Origin: an uncultured Bacteroidia bacterium
GTDB lineage: Bacteria; Bacteroidota; Bacteroidia; Bacteroidales; Prolixibacteraceae
DNA: 39,800 nucleotides
Assembly: GCA_903927965.1 (NCBI GenBank)
Contig: CAIYPA010000366.1
Span: 1 to 39,800 of the forward strand
Direction: 5' to 3'
The position numbers were made by a program, and so were the translations under genes. The notes below the pieces were generated by a model that was not told the origin of the DNA, searched no databases, and saw only the letters and a program-made list of their open reading frames with translations. Position 1 is the first letter of the stretch, and every line of letters begins with the position of its first letter. This document shows positions 16,760 through 25,686 of the stretch, one piece after another.

Positions 16760-19700
16760 TTAAAAATTGAGGTTGACACTGAACCCATAACTGCGGGTTG
16801 TTGGCAACTGAAGATTTTCCAAACCTTGTGCGTTCCCTGTATTGTTGGCTGTTTCGGGATCGATATCGGATGCGTTCTTATGGATAATCCACAGATCCCT
16901 TCCGATAAGGGAAATGTTGACCGATTCGGCTTTAATTACTTTGGCCCATTCTTTTGGCAGATTATATCCAATGCTCAGTTCCCTGAATTTGATAAACGAG
17001 GCATCAAAAATGCTGGCTTCGGCAATATTCCTGAACGATTTCCAGTAGCTCTGGGCAGGAAGGATTGTTGTATTTTTGGTCCCATCGGCCTTTACGCCAT
17101 CAAAGATCAGCCCATCGTGATAGACGACTTCATTTGCGGGTGCTGCCGAGGTATGGGTGGGAAGTTGAACCGGCAGTACCGTTTTTACGTTCCCGGGATA
17201 ATAATAGGCAAGGCCACCATTCTCTTCATCCCTTCCTGTTAAAGTAGGTGCCAGAACTCCGGTATAAATTCCTGTCGAATAGGTCCCATCGTAAATTGAA
17301 CCGCCAATTTTGGCGTCAATCAAAAAGCTCACTTTGAAATTTTTATAACTGAATGAATTGGTAATGCTTCCAATCCAATCGGGCTGGAATGAGCCAAAGA
17401 ATTTGTTGTTTGGATCGGTATCCGGCGAACCGTTTTGCTTTACCACGATTTCACCCTTTTCGTTCCGCTTGTAGGCAGTCCCAAACAATGAACCGTATGG
17501 ATGGCCGATAGCTGCCAAAACCTGCGCCCCGCTATTGGCAATCCGATAGGCCGTCAGCAAACCTTCCTTGTCAAGCTCCAGTACTTCACTTTTATTTTTG
17601 CTGAAGTTGGCAGTCACTTCCCAGGTGAGACCGTTCTGCACTTTCAAGGGGAAGAAACTCAATTGGGCCTCAAAACCCTTGTTGTTTATTTTACCGGCGT
17701 TCAGCAATTTTGAATTGTATCCTGTTGCCGGGCTAACGTCAACGTTTAAAATCTGATCTTTACTGTTTGTGTTGTAGTAACTCAGGTCGAGCCTGACATT
17801 GTTGTTGAACAGACCAATCTCAGCTCCAATTTCCGCAGAAGTCGTAGTTTCCGGCCTGAGATCTGAATTTAAAGAGGCATTTGTAACTGTGAGCAGCGGA
17901 TTGGCACCAAATGGGGCATTGAAAGGATAGGTATCCAACAGTTGATAGGCACTGGCATCTTTTCCAACCTGTGACCAACCTCCCCTGATTTTCAGGAAGG
18001 ATAGGATATCACTTTTAATATCAAGCCATTGACTAACCACAAGGCTACCGTTGACAGAAGGATAAAAATAGGAGTTGTGGTTGATTGGCAACGTGGATGA
18101 CCAGTCGTTTCTGGCAGTCAGGTTCAGGAAGGCATAGTTTTTATAGCCGATTTGCCCCGAAGCAAACAAGCTGTTCTTTTTCTGCCGGCTGAAATAGTTG
18201 GAAGAGAGCAATGGGTCACGGGAATTGGTCAATGAATAAACATCCCTCACAGCCAACTTTGGTGCGGTCTGATTGTTTTCTTCATAGTAGCTGTCCAATA
18301 AATTGCCCCCACCCAGGATTTCCACGCTGAAATCATCGGAAACTGCTTTTTTGTAATTCAGGGTCAATTCTGTATTCCGCTCATTCACAGTGTACCCGAT
18401 TTCCTGATAAGAACCATATGGTGTGCCGTTTGTACCAAAAGCGATTTTCAATTTTCGATGGTCGTTATAGTAGTCGTTACCTACCCGGAAATTTGCTGTC
18501 AGTTCGTCTGTGATTTTGTAATTCAGGTTGACATTACCGATCAACCTGTCGCGGCGCTGCGAAACTGTGTTTTCGTTGGCAATAAAATAGAGGTTGCTGT
18601 AATAACTATTGTTCCAGTTGATCAGATTTCCATTGGCGTCGCGATAATTCTTGAGTTGGGCAATATCCACCTGACGCCCGAACCACGAAAACTGAAGCAT
18701 TGTACTCGTCGCCCTTTTCCCAAATGCTGCCGGAAGGTTGTCCGAACTGGTATTGATGTAGTTGATCCCAGTACTTAATTCGAGGTTTGGCAAAATTTTA
18801 TAGCTGCTGTTGATCCCAAAAGAGTTTTTGCCCAAATCGGTGTTGGGTGAGATTCCTTTCTGGCTGGTGTTGTTATAGGAAAAACGGTAATCAAATTTCT
18901 CATCGTTTCCTGCAACCGAAATACCATTGCTAAGGGTTTGGCCTGTTTCAAAGTAATCGCGCACATTGTTCGGATGGGCCACAAAGGGTACAGGTACGCC
19001 ATTTGAATTGAACTGAGGAATCAGTCTTCCATCCAGTTTCGGTCCCCAACTTTCATCTACCCCATCGTTGATACCGCCACCTTTGCCATCAACGTAAGAA
19101 AATGTGCCACCGGAACCCTGGCCATAACCGTTTTGATATTTGGGTAGCTGAAGGACGCTTTCAAATGTGGTTCTTGAATAAATGTTAACGCCCAACTTCT
19201 TTCTGCTTCTGCCTGTTTTTGTTTTGATCAGGATAACCCCACTTGCAGCCCTTGACCCATACAAAGCAGCTGCATTGGGCCCTTTCAAAACACTGATGCT
19301 CTCAATATCCTCACTGTTAATGTCCGAAATGGCATTTGCAAAATCACGGGAGGCATCTGAGGTCGTCAATTGCGAATTGTCGACCGGGACACCATCCACA
19401 ACGAAAAGCGGTTGGTTGTTTCCGGCAATGGAGGTCTCGCCACGGATCACAATCCTTGAAGATCCCATGTTTCCCTGACTATTGGTCACGTTGACCCCGG
19501 CGATCTTGCCCGCCAATGAATTCACAAGATTCGACTCCGGGGCAGTGGTAATGCTTTCAGTTTTGATCTCCTGTACAGCATATCCCAGCGATTTCTTCTC
19601 CTTATTGATTCCCAGGGCCGTCACAACCACCTCATCCAATTGACTATGGAGTTCATTCAATACAACAGTGATAAATGTATTGTCGTGGATCGCAAAGGTC

Positions 19701-19948
19701 TGGGGTTCAAAACCAACATACGAGACCACAAGGATCCTTCCTGAGGATGCCGTGATTGAAAATTTACCCTCCGAATCGGTGGCAGTCCCGACAGAGGTTC
19801 CTTTTATGACGACGATTGCCCCTACCAAAGGGGAATTGTCACTTTTTGACAAGACGACACCTTGTACTCCAATTGCCTCATCTGCAAGAGAAAAGAAAGG
19901 AAGGAGCAACCAGAATACAATTGCAATTAACTTAATTTTATGTTTCAT
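16760..19948 (-). CDS. SusC/RagA-family TonB-dependent outer-membrane transporter
   Basis: The 1062-residue protein has a signal peptide, a carboxypeptidase-regulatory-like domain (GVQGVVLSKSDNSPLVGAIVVIKG) and a TonB box/plug (LDEVVVTALGINKEKKSLGYAVQEI). The plug contains VVDGVPVDNSQ and SVLKGPNAAALYGSRAASGVILIKTK, a SusC signature. A 22-strand barrel follows, ending in the aromatic C-terminus SVNLNF. Length and order match the family. The plug domain has no N-terminal secretin/STN domain, so anti-sigma-factor signalling is not indicated. It forms an operon with SusD and the TlpA-like gene; about 400 bp separate it from the CobW-like gene upstream on the same strand. Confidence 0.95.
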   Translation of the reverse strand: MKHKIKLIAIVFWLLLPFFSLADEAIGVQGVVLSKSDNSPLVGAIVVIKGTSVGTATDSEGKFSITASSGRILVVSYVGFEPQTFAIHDNTFITVVLNELHSQLDEVVVTALGINKEKKSLGYAVQEIKTESITTAPESNLVNSLAGKIAGVNVTNSQGNMGSSRIVIRGETSIAGNNQPLFVVDGVPVDNSQLTTSDASRDFANAISDINSEDIESISVLKGPNAAALYGSRAASGVILIKTKTGRSRKKLGVNIYSRTTFESVLQLPKYQNGYGQGSGGTFSYVDGKGGGINDGVDESWGPKLDGRLIPQFNSNGVPVPFVAHPNNVRDYFETGQTLSNGISVAGNDEKFDYRFSYNNTSQKGISPNTDLGKNSFGINSSYKILPNLELSTGINYINTSSDNLPAAFGKRATSTMLQFSWFGRQVDIAQLKNYRDANGNLINWNNSYYSNLYFIANENTVSQRRDRLIGNVNLNYKITDELTANFRVGNDYYNDHRKLKIAFGTNGTPYGSYQEIGYTVNERNTELTLNYKKAVSDDFSVEILGGGNLLDSYYEENNQTAPKLAVRDVYSLTNSRDPLLSSNYFSRQKKNSLFASGQIGYKNYAFLNLTARNDWSSTLPINHNSYFYPSVNGSLVVSQWLDIKSDILSFLKIRGGWSQVGKDASAYQLLDTYPFNAPFGANPLLTVTNASLNSDLRPETTTSAEIGAEIGLFNNNVRLDLSYYNTNSKDQILNVDVSPATGYNSKLLNAGKINNKGFEAQLSFFPLKVQNGLTWEVTANFSKNKSEVLELDKEGLLTAYRIANSGAQVLAAIGHPYGSLFGTAYKRNEKGEIVVKQNGSPDTDPNNKFFGSFQPDWIGSITNSFSYKNFKVSFLIDAKIGGSIYDGTYSTGIYTGVLAPTLTGRDEENGGLAYYYPGNVKTVLPVQLPTHTSAAPANEVVYHDGLIFDGVKADGTKNTTILPAQSYWKSFRNIAEASIFDASFIKFRELSIGYNLPKEWAKVIKAESVNISLIGRDLWIIHKNASDIDPETANNTGNAQGLENLQLPTTRSYGFSVNLNF

Positions 19949-20360
19949 GTTTTGATGGAATTTAATGAGCAGACAATCCCCAAAGGCTTCCGGCCGGGCA
20001 TAATTGTCACAATTGCTCGTTTCTTTAAAATAATTGAACAGGAAATTTTAGCGAATGCCAACTTCAGTAAATCCGATTGTAGAGCGGAAGAGAAATGACT
20101 TTTTGAAGTAAGCGGTTAAATTGTGCACATTCGCATTCGGAAAGTGGGGCTACAGCAACAACAACCTTTAATTCCTAAAGATGCAGATGATGCTCTGAGC
20201 TGAGTTGAGTGGAATAAAGTTGTTTTCATATTTTTTAACATTTAATAACACTGCAAAAGTGCGGATCATTAAATGAAATGGAAATACCCTATTGTGGGTA
20301 TATTTATTCGCCAATAGTGGGTATTTTTGGGTCTTTTAGCCCTTTTTTGGGATATTCAGG
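19949..20360. other. Gene-free region upstream of susC
   Basis: No gene is seen. It should hold the susC promoter. The paired GTGGGTAT elements at 20289-20324 are listed separately; no clean TTTG/TAnnTTTG pair was found on the reverse strand. Confidence 0.6.
20289..20324. promoter_or_regulatory. Paired GTGGGTAT direct repeats with an inverted CTATTG/CAATAG frame
   Basis: TATTGTGGGTAT (20290-20301) and AATAGTGGGTAT (20313-20324) match at 10 of 12 bases and are 23 bp apart, about two helical turns. Within them CTATTG (20289-20294) and CAATAG (20312-20317) are inverted. This layout suits a dimeric regulator binding one face of the helix, about 340-375 bp upstream of susC and just past the stop of the CobW-like gene. 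No regulator is assigned. Confidence 0.35.
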
Positions 20361-21293
20361 TTATGGCTGACCTTCTGTTTTATTGAAAAAAAACTGATTG
20401 CCGATGGCTTCTTTGTCCGTCGAAATGACGACAAGCTGGTTGGTTGCCCTGGTTTCGCAAGGTTCAGAATGAAATCCTGTCAATGTGTAATTGTAAAAAT
20501 ACCAACCTCCAATTGTCCTTACAGTTCCTTTGCTCCTTAAAATTGAGGGATTGGCAGAGAAAAATGAAGCTATTTTTTGGAGGTCAAAAATCTTTTCAGG
20601 TCCGAATGAAAACTCTTCTTCCCTGAAGTCTTTGTCGGTCAAATCCTGATTGGTGAAAAATACACTTTGGAATTTGCCCTCAACAGGGTAGGATAAGGTA
20701 TCCGAATCCCTGAAGATTTGGATAAGGTCGTTTCCAGACCTGATTGGGAAGCATTGTTTATTTGGAAAGTTCCTTTTGAATTGCCCGATCAGGCCATTTA
20801 ATTCGTTCTCATCCTTTGCAAGGTCACACTTGGTGAAAGCAATGATTGACGCCTTCCTGATTTGGGTCAGGTAAATCGGGAGTCGTTGAAGCTTTTGGTT
20901 TTGTGTCATCAGGATATCCACAAGACAAATTGTGGGCAATAAACGGAGAAGCGGATTGGCTTCAACAATCTCCGAAACCATTTCAATTCCCCCTAAACCG
21001 CTGGGTTCAATAACGATCCGGTTGTATTTGCCCGATTCGACAATTTTCTCAAGGTCTTCACGAAAATAGATTTTGGCTGAACAACAGATGCATCCCCCCG
21101 AGATATCAAACAGGTCAGAACTGTTTAAACCAGAATGGCTTAAGGTCTGGGCATCGATCGAGACTTTTCCAAATTCATTGATAATGATCGCCCACGAATC
21201 ATTGGCTGTTCGTTGTCCCAAAAGCCTGATAATGGAGGTGGTCTTCCCCGATCCCAGGAAACCGGAGATGATGTTGACGGGAATTGCGTTCAT
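20361..21293 (-). CDS. CobW/COG0523 family metallochaperone GTPase
   Basis: From the ATG at 21293 the protein has about 310 residues: Walker A GFLGSGKT at 11-18, the COG0523 metal motif C68-I-C70-C71 (context SGGCICCSA), and an EPSGLGG block. Known members deliver zinc or another metal or help cobalamin-linked proteins (CobW, MeaB-like roles). A longer frame to 21419 adds residues encoded by the palindrome array and was rejected. The next genes upstream on this strand encode a corrinoid methyltransferase and its corrinoid protein; MtaB needs zinc and MtaC needs a cobamide, so this GTPase may supply metal or help with reactivation. That link rests only on gene position, with about 460 bp between the genes. 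Confidence 0.9.
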   Translation of the reverse strand: MNAIPVNIISGFLGSGKTTSIIRLLGQRTANDSWAIIINEFGKVSIDAQTLSHSGLNSSDLFDISGGCICCSAKIYFREDLEKIVESGKYNRIVIEPSGLGGIEMVSEIVEANPLLRLLPTICLVDILMTQNQKLQRLPIYLTQIRKASIIAFTKCDLAKDENELNGLIGQFKRNFPNKQCFPIRSGNDLIQIFRDSDTLSYPVEGKFQSVFFTNQDLTDKDFREEEFSFGPEKIFDLQKIASFFSANPSILRSKGTVRTIGGWYFYNYTLTGFHSEPCETRATNQLVVISTDKEAIGNQFFFNKTEGQP

Positions 21294-21315
21294 TTGTTGC
21301 TTTTTGCAGGAAGCA

Positions 21316-21472
21316 GCAGCGCTGCGAAATATTTGTAGAAAATAATCTGATCGTTTAATAAAAGGTGCAGAGCACCGAAATATCATGCCTTGTTGGAGAA
21401 ATATCCCGGTGCGCTGCACCTCCTGAATGAATGCATCTTCTTAATCTACAAATATAACCGGTGCGCTGCACC
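21316..21472. repeat. Second palindromic array of the TCTACnAATAT family
   Basis: Palindromes lie at 21316-21325 (GCAGCGCTGC), 21364-21376 (GGTGCAGAGCACC, one central change), 21408-21420 and 21460-21472 (both GGTGCGCTGCACC, exactly 52 bp apart). The first is followed by ATATTTGTAGA and the last is preceded by TCTACAAATAT, its reverse complement, so the array also switches orientation. The flank matches the 7986-8373 array although the palindrome arms differ. Confidence 0.85.
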
Positions 21473-21573
21473 TTTTAAAGGATATTTCCCATAATTATCA
21501 ATACAAAAGGATTTTATATCAAATTGAATAAATGGCTAGCGAAGTTATCGTTTCACACTAAAATTGCTGGAGG

Positions 21574-21627
21574 TTGGTAACTGGTGCCAAGCAACTGGCT
21601 GCTTGCAGCTGGCTACTGGCGACTTGC
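21574..21627. repeat. Dispersed GGCTGGC-type repeat
   Basis: Loose tandem of CTGGnnnCTTGC/GGCTACTGGCGACTTGC units. Related copies lie at 1901-1926, 21720-21755, 34785-34815, 35291-35361, 35402-35440, 35700-35730 and 37091-37120, all intergenic. Confidence 0.6.
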
Positions 21628-21719
21628 TTTGATTGTGGTTCAAATGTGTTTATATCTTCAAATTTCAATCACAACCAATTTAGCCATGCAAACTTAACAA
21701 TATCCCTGCACTCAACCAA

Positions 21720-21755
21720 GCCAGCCGCCAGTGGCCAAAAGCCAGCCGCCAGGTC
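21720..21755. repeat. Dispersed GCCAGCC-type repeat
   Basis: Two GCCAGCCGCCAG units about 20 bp apart, opposite in orientation to the copy at 21574-21627; ends at the mtaB stop. Confidence 0.6.
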
Positions 21756-23130
21756 ACAACCCGTATTCAGAAAGGATAAACTTACCAGGATCCAACATCG
21801 GCAGCATCATCGCTATAAAATCATTTTCGCTATCGGGGATTGAGTTCAGGTCGTCGCGGAAGATCGGAAGGAAACTTGTTTCCATTTCCGGAAGTTTCAT
21901 TTTACCGGAAAGTAAGGCTTCTTCAATGATATCCAAAGCGGTAAGGGCTCCATCACGGGCATTGGCAACATACGAATCGCCTTTGACAATCGCTTTTGAA
22001 ATCCGGATGACATTCTCGGGTGCAAGGATCAAAGCCTGCGGATCGGTGTAGATATCGGAGGAGACCAAAAGTTGTTGCAGGATTGAGCAGTGCATTTTCC
22101 CTGCCCGCAAGGCTTCGTTCATCAAACGGGCATCGTATTCAAGTTGTTCGAGGTAGGCCGTTGGGGCCATTCCCGAAAGGAGCTTGATATTTTGGACCGA
22201 CTCGTTGCTCCACAGGTCGGCACAAGCTGAGGCGATATTTCCAAGCGGGCTGAAGTGTGCGCAGGCAGATGTCTTTCCCTCCATCGAAATGGGAATCCCT
22301 GTAATTGCCTTTAAGAATGGCCCTTCATAGCCACAGTCCTTGTCAGGACCAACAGCCCCTTGTTCCATGGCCACGATCGACCTGACCACTGAAATTACAC
22401 GCACCATCGCTGCAAATACCTTCGGGATATATTTCTTTTCGGCCAGCACCATGGCCGTATTCGCAAATCCGCAGGCCGAATCCCCGGCGGCAATTTTCCC
22501 ATGTTTATTGGCCAACGACACTATTTTTCCCCATAGAAACTGCATATCCCTGACACCCAAGACTGCCAAAGCAAACAGGACACCTTTCACATCGCACATC
22601 ATGAGCGCTTCGTCCGAGACCTCTTTTCCTCCCGTACTCTCTATCGATAACAGGTCTCCTCCTGCCATCATGCCACGCTCAAAGAGTTCAACCATAGGTT
22701 CGAGGAATTTTGAAGTGCGTTGCAGGGCAGGGCGTTCAAATTCCCTCAAATCGTTAGGTGTCAACCTGATCTCGGAGGCCAACCCATGTTTCTGGTAGTA
22801 CTCTTCACAGATGTCATTCATGATTTTTACGATCTCCACCCCGATTGAAGGTGTTTTGGTCATCTCAAGCAGGGTTTCAAATTCGAGGACTACTCCTTTG
22901 GAATTCAAGTGTACGGCATGTTCGAGGGCCCCTTCGGCAATCTCGCGGTAATGGTTGTAAACCTCCTTCAACGTACCCTCGTTGATGCTCATGATCGGCA
23001 GGGTAAAATTCAGTTCGGCATAGACCTGTCCTCCACCGATTTCCAGTCCGCGCCGTGTCTTTACTGGTTTTGGGGCAATCCCGAACATCAGATCTTCAGG
23101 ATTATTTATAATTAAGCTCTTGTATTTCAT
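21754..23130 (-). CDS. mtaB: Methanol:corrinoid methyltransferase, MtaB family
   Basis: From the ATG at 23130 the protein has 458 residues, the usual MtaB length. Glu164 (LSIES), Cys220 (GDSACGFAN) and Cys266 (DKDCGYEGP) match the zinc ligands known from Methanosarcina MtaB (Glu164, Cys220, Cys269). The block ISMEGKTSACAHFSPLGNIA is strongly diagnostic. MtaB activates methanol on zinc and methylates the cobamide of MtaC in the cytosol. The gene follows the mtaC-like gene by about 130 bp on the same strand. A 474-residue frame from 23178 is possible but the downstream ATG gives the family N-terminus. No MtaA-like second methyltransferase or RamA-type activator is in the window, so the methyl acceptor is unknown. 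A related methoxyl or other O-methyl substrate cannot be excluded. Confidence 0.92.
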   Translation of the reverse strand: MKYKSLIINNPEDLMFGIAPKPVKTRRGLEIGGGQVYAELNFTLPIMSINEGTLKEVYNHYREIAEGALEHAVHLNSKGVVLEFETLLEMTKTPSIGVEIVKIMNDICEEYYQKHGLASEIRLTPNDLREFERPALQRTSKFLEPMVELFERGMMAGGDLLSIESTGGKEVSDEALMMCDVKGVLFALAVLGVRDMQFLWGKIVSLANKHGKIAAGDSACGFANTAMVLAEKKYIPKVFAAMVRVISVVRSIVAMEQGAVGPDKDCGYEGPFLKAITGIPISMEGKTSACAHFSPLGNIASACADLWSNESVQNIKLLSGMAPTAYLEQLEYDARLMNEALRAGKMHCSILQQLLVSSDIYTDPQALILAPENVIRISKAIVKGDSYVANARDGALTALDIIEEALLSGKMKLPEMETSFLPIFRDDLNSIPDSENDFIAMMLPMLDPGKFILSEYGL

Positions 23131-23261
23131 GATGTTGTGTTTCTGCCACCAAAAAACCAAGGCACAAAGTTTCACCAAAACAAACCATTACTTTGTGAAT
23201 CTTAGGGTCTTAGTGTCTTTGTGGCAATAATGATATTAATTTGTTAGATGAGAAATGAAGT

Positions 23262-23930
23262 TTAAGAAGCAAGTTTATTCAAATATTCAACGGCCTTCTG
23301 GGGATCAGGCGCATAAAAGTCGGCACCAATTTTCCTGCAAAATTCATCATTGACAGGTGCGCCTCCGATCAATACTTTCGTATCGGCATTTTGAGCTTTG
23401 ATCCTTGTAACAATTTCACCCATATTGACCATTGTGGTGGTCAAAAGGGCAGATAGACCGATCACTGCTCCGGGATTGTTTTCCAACGCCTCGACAAAAC
23501 GGTCAGCATTGACATCCACACCCAAATCGATAATCGACCAACCACCACCTTCCACCATCATGGCGACCAGGTTTTTGCCGATGTCGTGCAGGTCACCTTT
23601 TACCGTCCCGATAATAAAAGTCCCTTTTGTTTTTATGCTTCCCGATGCAAAAAATGGTTTCAACTGTACCATCGAAGCCCCCATCGCTTTGGCCGACATC
23701 AGCATCTGTGGGACAAAAATCTTGTTCTCGGAAAATTTCTTTCCTACCCTTTCCATGGCAGGGATCAGAGCAGATTCGAGGATCAGCTGGGGGTTAATTC
23801 CAGTCTCAATTGCTTTTTGTGTAAGTTCAAAGGAGCCATCCTGTCCTCTGAGTTGAGGTGGATAAGGGGATTTCAGGTCAACTTTCCCAAATTCGACAGC
23901 TTCCAGCAGTTTTTCGATCAATTCATTCAT
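23262..23930 (-). CDS. mtaC: Corrinoid (B12-binding) protein, MtaC family
   Basis: The 222-residue protein has a helical cap domain (about 1-95) with the family segment PQMLMSAKAM, then a Rossmann-like B12 domain with the D113-L-H115-D-I-G118 motif. H115 is the lower axial ligand of cobalt, and the GLSALLTTTM and LIGGAPV blocks line the nucleotide tail pocket. Length fits methyltransferase corrinoid proteins of the MtaC/MttC/MtbC group; the adjacent MtaB points to MtaC. It is first in the operon and lies divergent to the AraC regulator, so that regulator probably controls it. Confidence 0.9.
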   Translation of the reverse strand: MNELIEKLLEAVEFGKVDLKSPYPPQLRGQDGSFELTQKAIETGINPQLILESALIPAMERVGKKFSENKIFVPQMLMSAKAMGASMVQLKPFFASGSIKTKGTFIIGTVKGDLHDIGKNLVAMMVEGGGWSIIDLGVDVNADRFVEALENNPGAVIGLSALLTTTMVNMGEIVTRIKAQNADTKVLIGGAPVNDEFCRKIGADFYAPDPQKAVEYLNKLAS

Positions 23931-23967
23931 TGTTATACTTCTTAGTTATTGGTTATTCATCAGTTGA

Positions 23968-23975
23968 CAAAAATA
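23968..23975 (-). promoter_or_regulatory. Candidate -7 element of the mtaCB operon (TATTTTTG)
   Basis: On the reverse strand TATTTTTG fits TAnnTTTG and lies about 38 bp before the mtaC start. No TTTG is found 19 bp upstream, as expected for a promoter that needs an activator such as the divergent AraC protein. Confidence 0.4.
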
Positions 23976-24065
23976 ACCGGTACAGCTCGTGAAATCCACG
24001 TCAATATTTACTACTTTCGGTGCTATATTCACATTTGATTTAATCTTTGTTCATCAGATACCACA

Positions 24066-24935
24066 ATGACAGCTTTACTCGAAACACGGTTGTTAAAGGA
24101 GAATGAATCATTTTTTATTGGCGTTTTTCAGGACAACCTGGAGAAAAGCACCTGGCATTACCACAACAATTTTGAAATCAGCTTTATTACAGAAGGCACA
24201 GGTAAGCGGATCGTTGCCGATTCGATCGAAGAATTTCAGCCAGGCGACCTTGTATTTTTGGGGCGCAACCTCCCGCATGTTTGGATCGCCGATAAAGAAC
24301 CGCGTGTATTCTCGAACCGGACGCTCGAAATGGTTTTCCTTCAGTTTACCTCCAACGTGCTGTCAGTTCAATTGTTGGCATTGCCCGAATTTAAAAATGT
24401 AAAGAAAGCAATGGAACTTTCGGAAAGGGGAATCCAGATTGTGGACCAAACGCTCAATGAAGTCAGTGAGATTATGCTTCAACTGCCTTACCTGAAAAAT
24501 TTCGAGAGGATGGTGCAGTTTTTTAGGATGATGGACATTATCGGGGAAAGCCAATCCAATATCGCCCTGGCAAGCGAAGATTATCTGAGAAAACGGTTTA
24601 ATCCCGGAAACAAGCGGATTGCCACGATCCATGAATACCTGATGAACAATTACCGCGAAGAGGTCAACCTGAAGGCGTTGGCGGACCTGGTGAATATGGC
24701 AGAAGGGTCGTTGTGCCGATTTTTCAGGGAGAACACTGGCACGACCCTATTTGAGTACCTTAATCAGATTAAAATAGAATTGGCATGTAATCTATTAATG
24801 GACAATGAATTAAGTATCATAGAGATTGGTTTTGACAGTGGTTTTAACAACCTCAGCCATTTCAACAAGCAGTTTAAGCGGATCATTGGCATGCCCCCTT
24901 CTCAGTATCGCAAACAGTTTAAAGGACTAAGATAG
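24066..24935 (+). CDS. AraC-family transcriptional regulator with N-terminal cupin
   Basis: The 289-residue protein has an N-terminal cupin-like sensing domain (WHYHNNFEISFITEGTGKRIV, then FQPGDLVFLGRNLPHVW) and a C-terminal double helix-turn-helix of the AraC type (NLKALADLVNMAEGSLCRFFRENTGTTLFEYLNQIKIELACNLL and IIEIGFDSGFNNLSHFNKQFKRIIGMPPSQYR). It is divergent from mtaC with a 135-bp shared upstream region, so control of the methyltransferase genes is the natural guess. Regulators of this shape in Bacteroidota also control sugar genes. The ligand is not predictable. Confidence 0.92.
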   Translation: MTALLETRLLKENESFFIGVFQDNLEKSTWHYHNNFEISFITEGTGKRIVADSIEEFQPGDLVFLGRNLPHVWIADKEPRVFSNRTLEMVFLQFTSNVLSVQLLALPEFKNVKKAMELSERGIQIVDQTLNEVSEIMLQLPYLKNFERMVQFFRMMDIIGESQSNIALASEDYLRKRFNPGNKRIATIHEYLMNNYREEVNLKALADLVNMAEGSLCRFFRENTGTTLFEYLNQIKIELACNLLMDNELSIIEIGFDSGFNNLSHFNKQFKRIIGMPPSQYRKQFKGLR

Positions 24936-25006
24936 TTATACAGAAATAACAGTCAATTAGCATATGTCAACGCATTTGAAAGGTGACAAATTTTATCTGA
25001 AGAACT

Positions 25007-25026
25007 CCCCCTTTCCCCAAAGGGGG
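25007..25026. repeat. CCCCCTTT/AAAGGGGG hairpin element
   Basis: Perfect 8-bp inverted repeat with a CCCC loop between two converging genes. It has no T-run, so it is not a classic terminator. Similar CCCCTTT/AAAGGGG elements are common between Bacteroidota genes. Confidence 0.5.
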
Positions 25027-25097
25027 GCAGGTGGGATTAAATTCAACTAATTAACTTACAATGATTTAATAATATACCATAAACAAAATTAGGACAT

Positions 25098-25547
25098 CTA
25101 GTTCTTTTTAAATTCCAGGTATTTGTCGGGACAATCTTCAAAAAAAGTGTATTGGTTCTGGGCATTCCCGGTATTCTGAATAGTCAGGGTATTGTTGGTA
25201 TAAAGACCGCTGAGGGTATTCGGTTTGTTGTTCCCACCGGTAGGGCCATCAAAAGTTACATAAATCTCCCCCTGTTCTGATGAAACAACAGCTTTTCCCT
25301 CAACATCAAGGTGTTCGCCTTTGATGTAGTACCTGAAACCATTGGCCTCCTTGATAAAGGTAATCACGAGATCGCAGTGCGTTTCGGGCAACCTGTACAC
25401 ACCGGTAATATCGGGCAGCGAATTTTCCGGTTTCTGATTTTGTACTTCAGGAATACTTTCTTTGACAGGAGCCTTCTGTTTTCCAGAGTTTTGACATGAA
25501 ATGCCAAGGATTGCCATCAGGAAACAAACACAAAAAATCTTATACAT
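25098..25547 (-). CDS. Hypothetical lipoprotein
   Basis: From the ATG at 25547 the protein has 149 residues with a lipoprotein signal (MYKIFCVCFLMAILGISC) and a low-complexity linker. A small beta-rich domain follows with the pieces ITGVYRLPETHCDLVITFIKE, YYIKGEHLDVEGKAVVS and GEIYVTFDG, resembling small lipocalin-like periplasmic folds. Two cysteines (ETHCD and FEDCPD) could form a disulfide. The frame extends upstream to 25682 but only the shorter form has a signal peptide. It is transcribed toward the AraC gene; no operon partner is evident. Confidence 0.75.
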   Translation of the reverse strand: MYKIFCVCFLMAILGISCQNSGKQKAPVKESIPEVQNQKPENSLPDITGVYRLPETHCDLVITFIKEANGFRYYIKGEHLDVEGKAVVSSEQGEIYVTFDGPTGGNNKPNTLSGLYTNNTLTIQNTGNAQNQYTFFEDCPDKYLEFKKN

Positions 25548-25686
25548 ATCATTTGATTGAATTGGTTCTACTTCATTGCCATGCCAGATTGTGCATAACG
25601 TATGTGTTATGTCCTTTGAAAAAATAGCGATTTTGGAAAATAGTGTCGGCAAAGTTCCTAACGTATTTCCGAAAGTGCACAATTAA

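Larger units (their letters stand above)
21294..21753. other. Gene-free repeat-rich spacer between the CobW-like gene and mtaB
   Basis: No gene is seen. It holds a palindrome array (21316-21472) and two copies of the GCCAGCC/GGCTGGC-type repeat (21574-21627, 21720-21755). Short plus-strand frames here are made of repeat DNA. Confidence 0.7.

Noticed and set aside
23931-24065. Cobalamin riboswitch upstream of mtaC
   Set aside because: The 135-bp divergent gap is too short for a full element and no B12-box-like sequence was seen.
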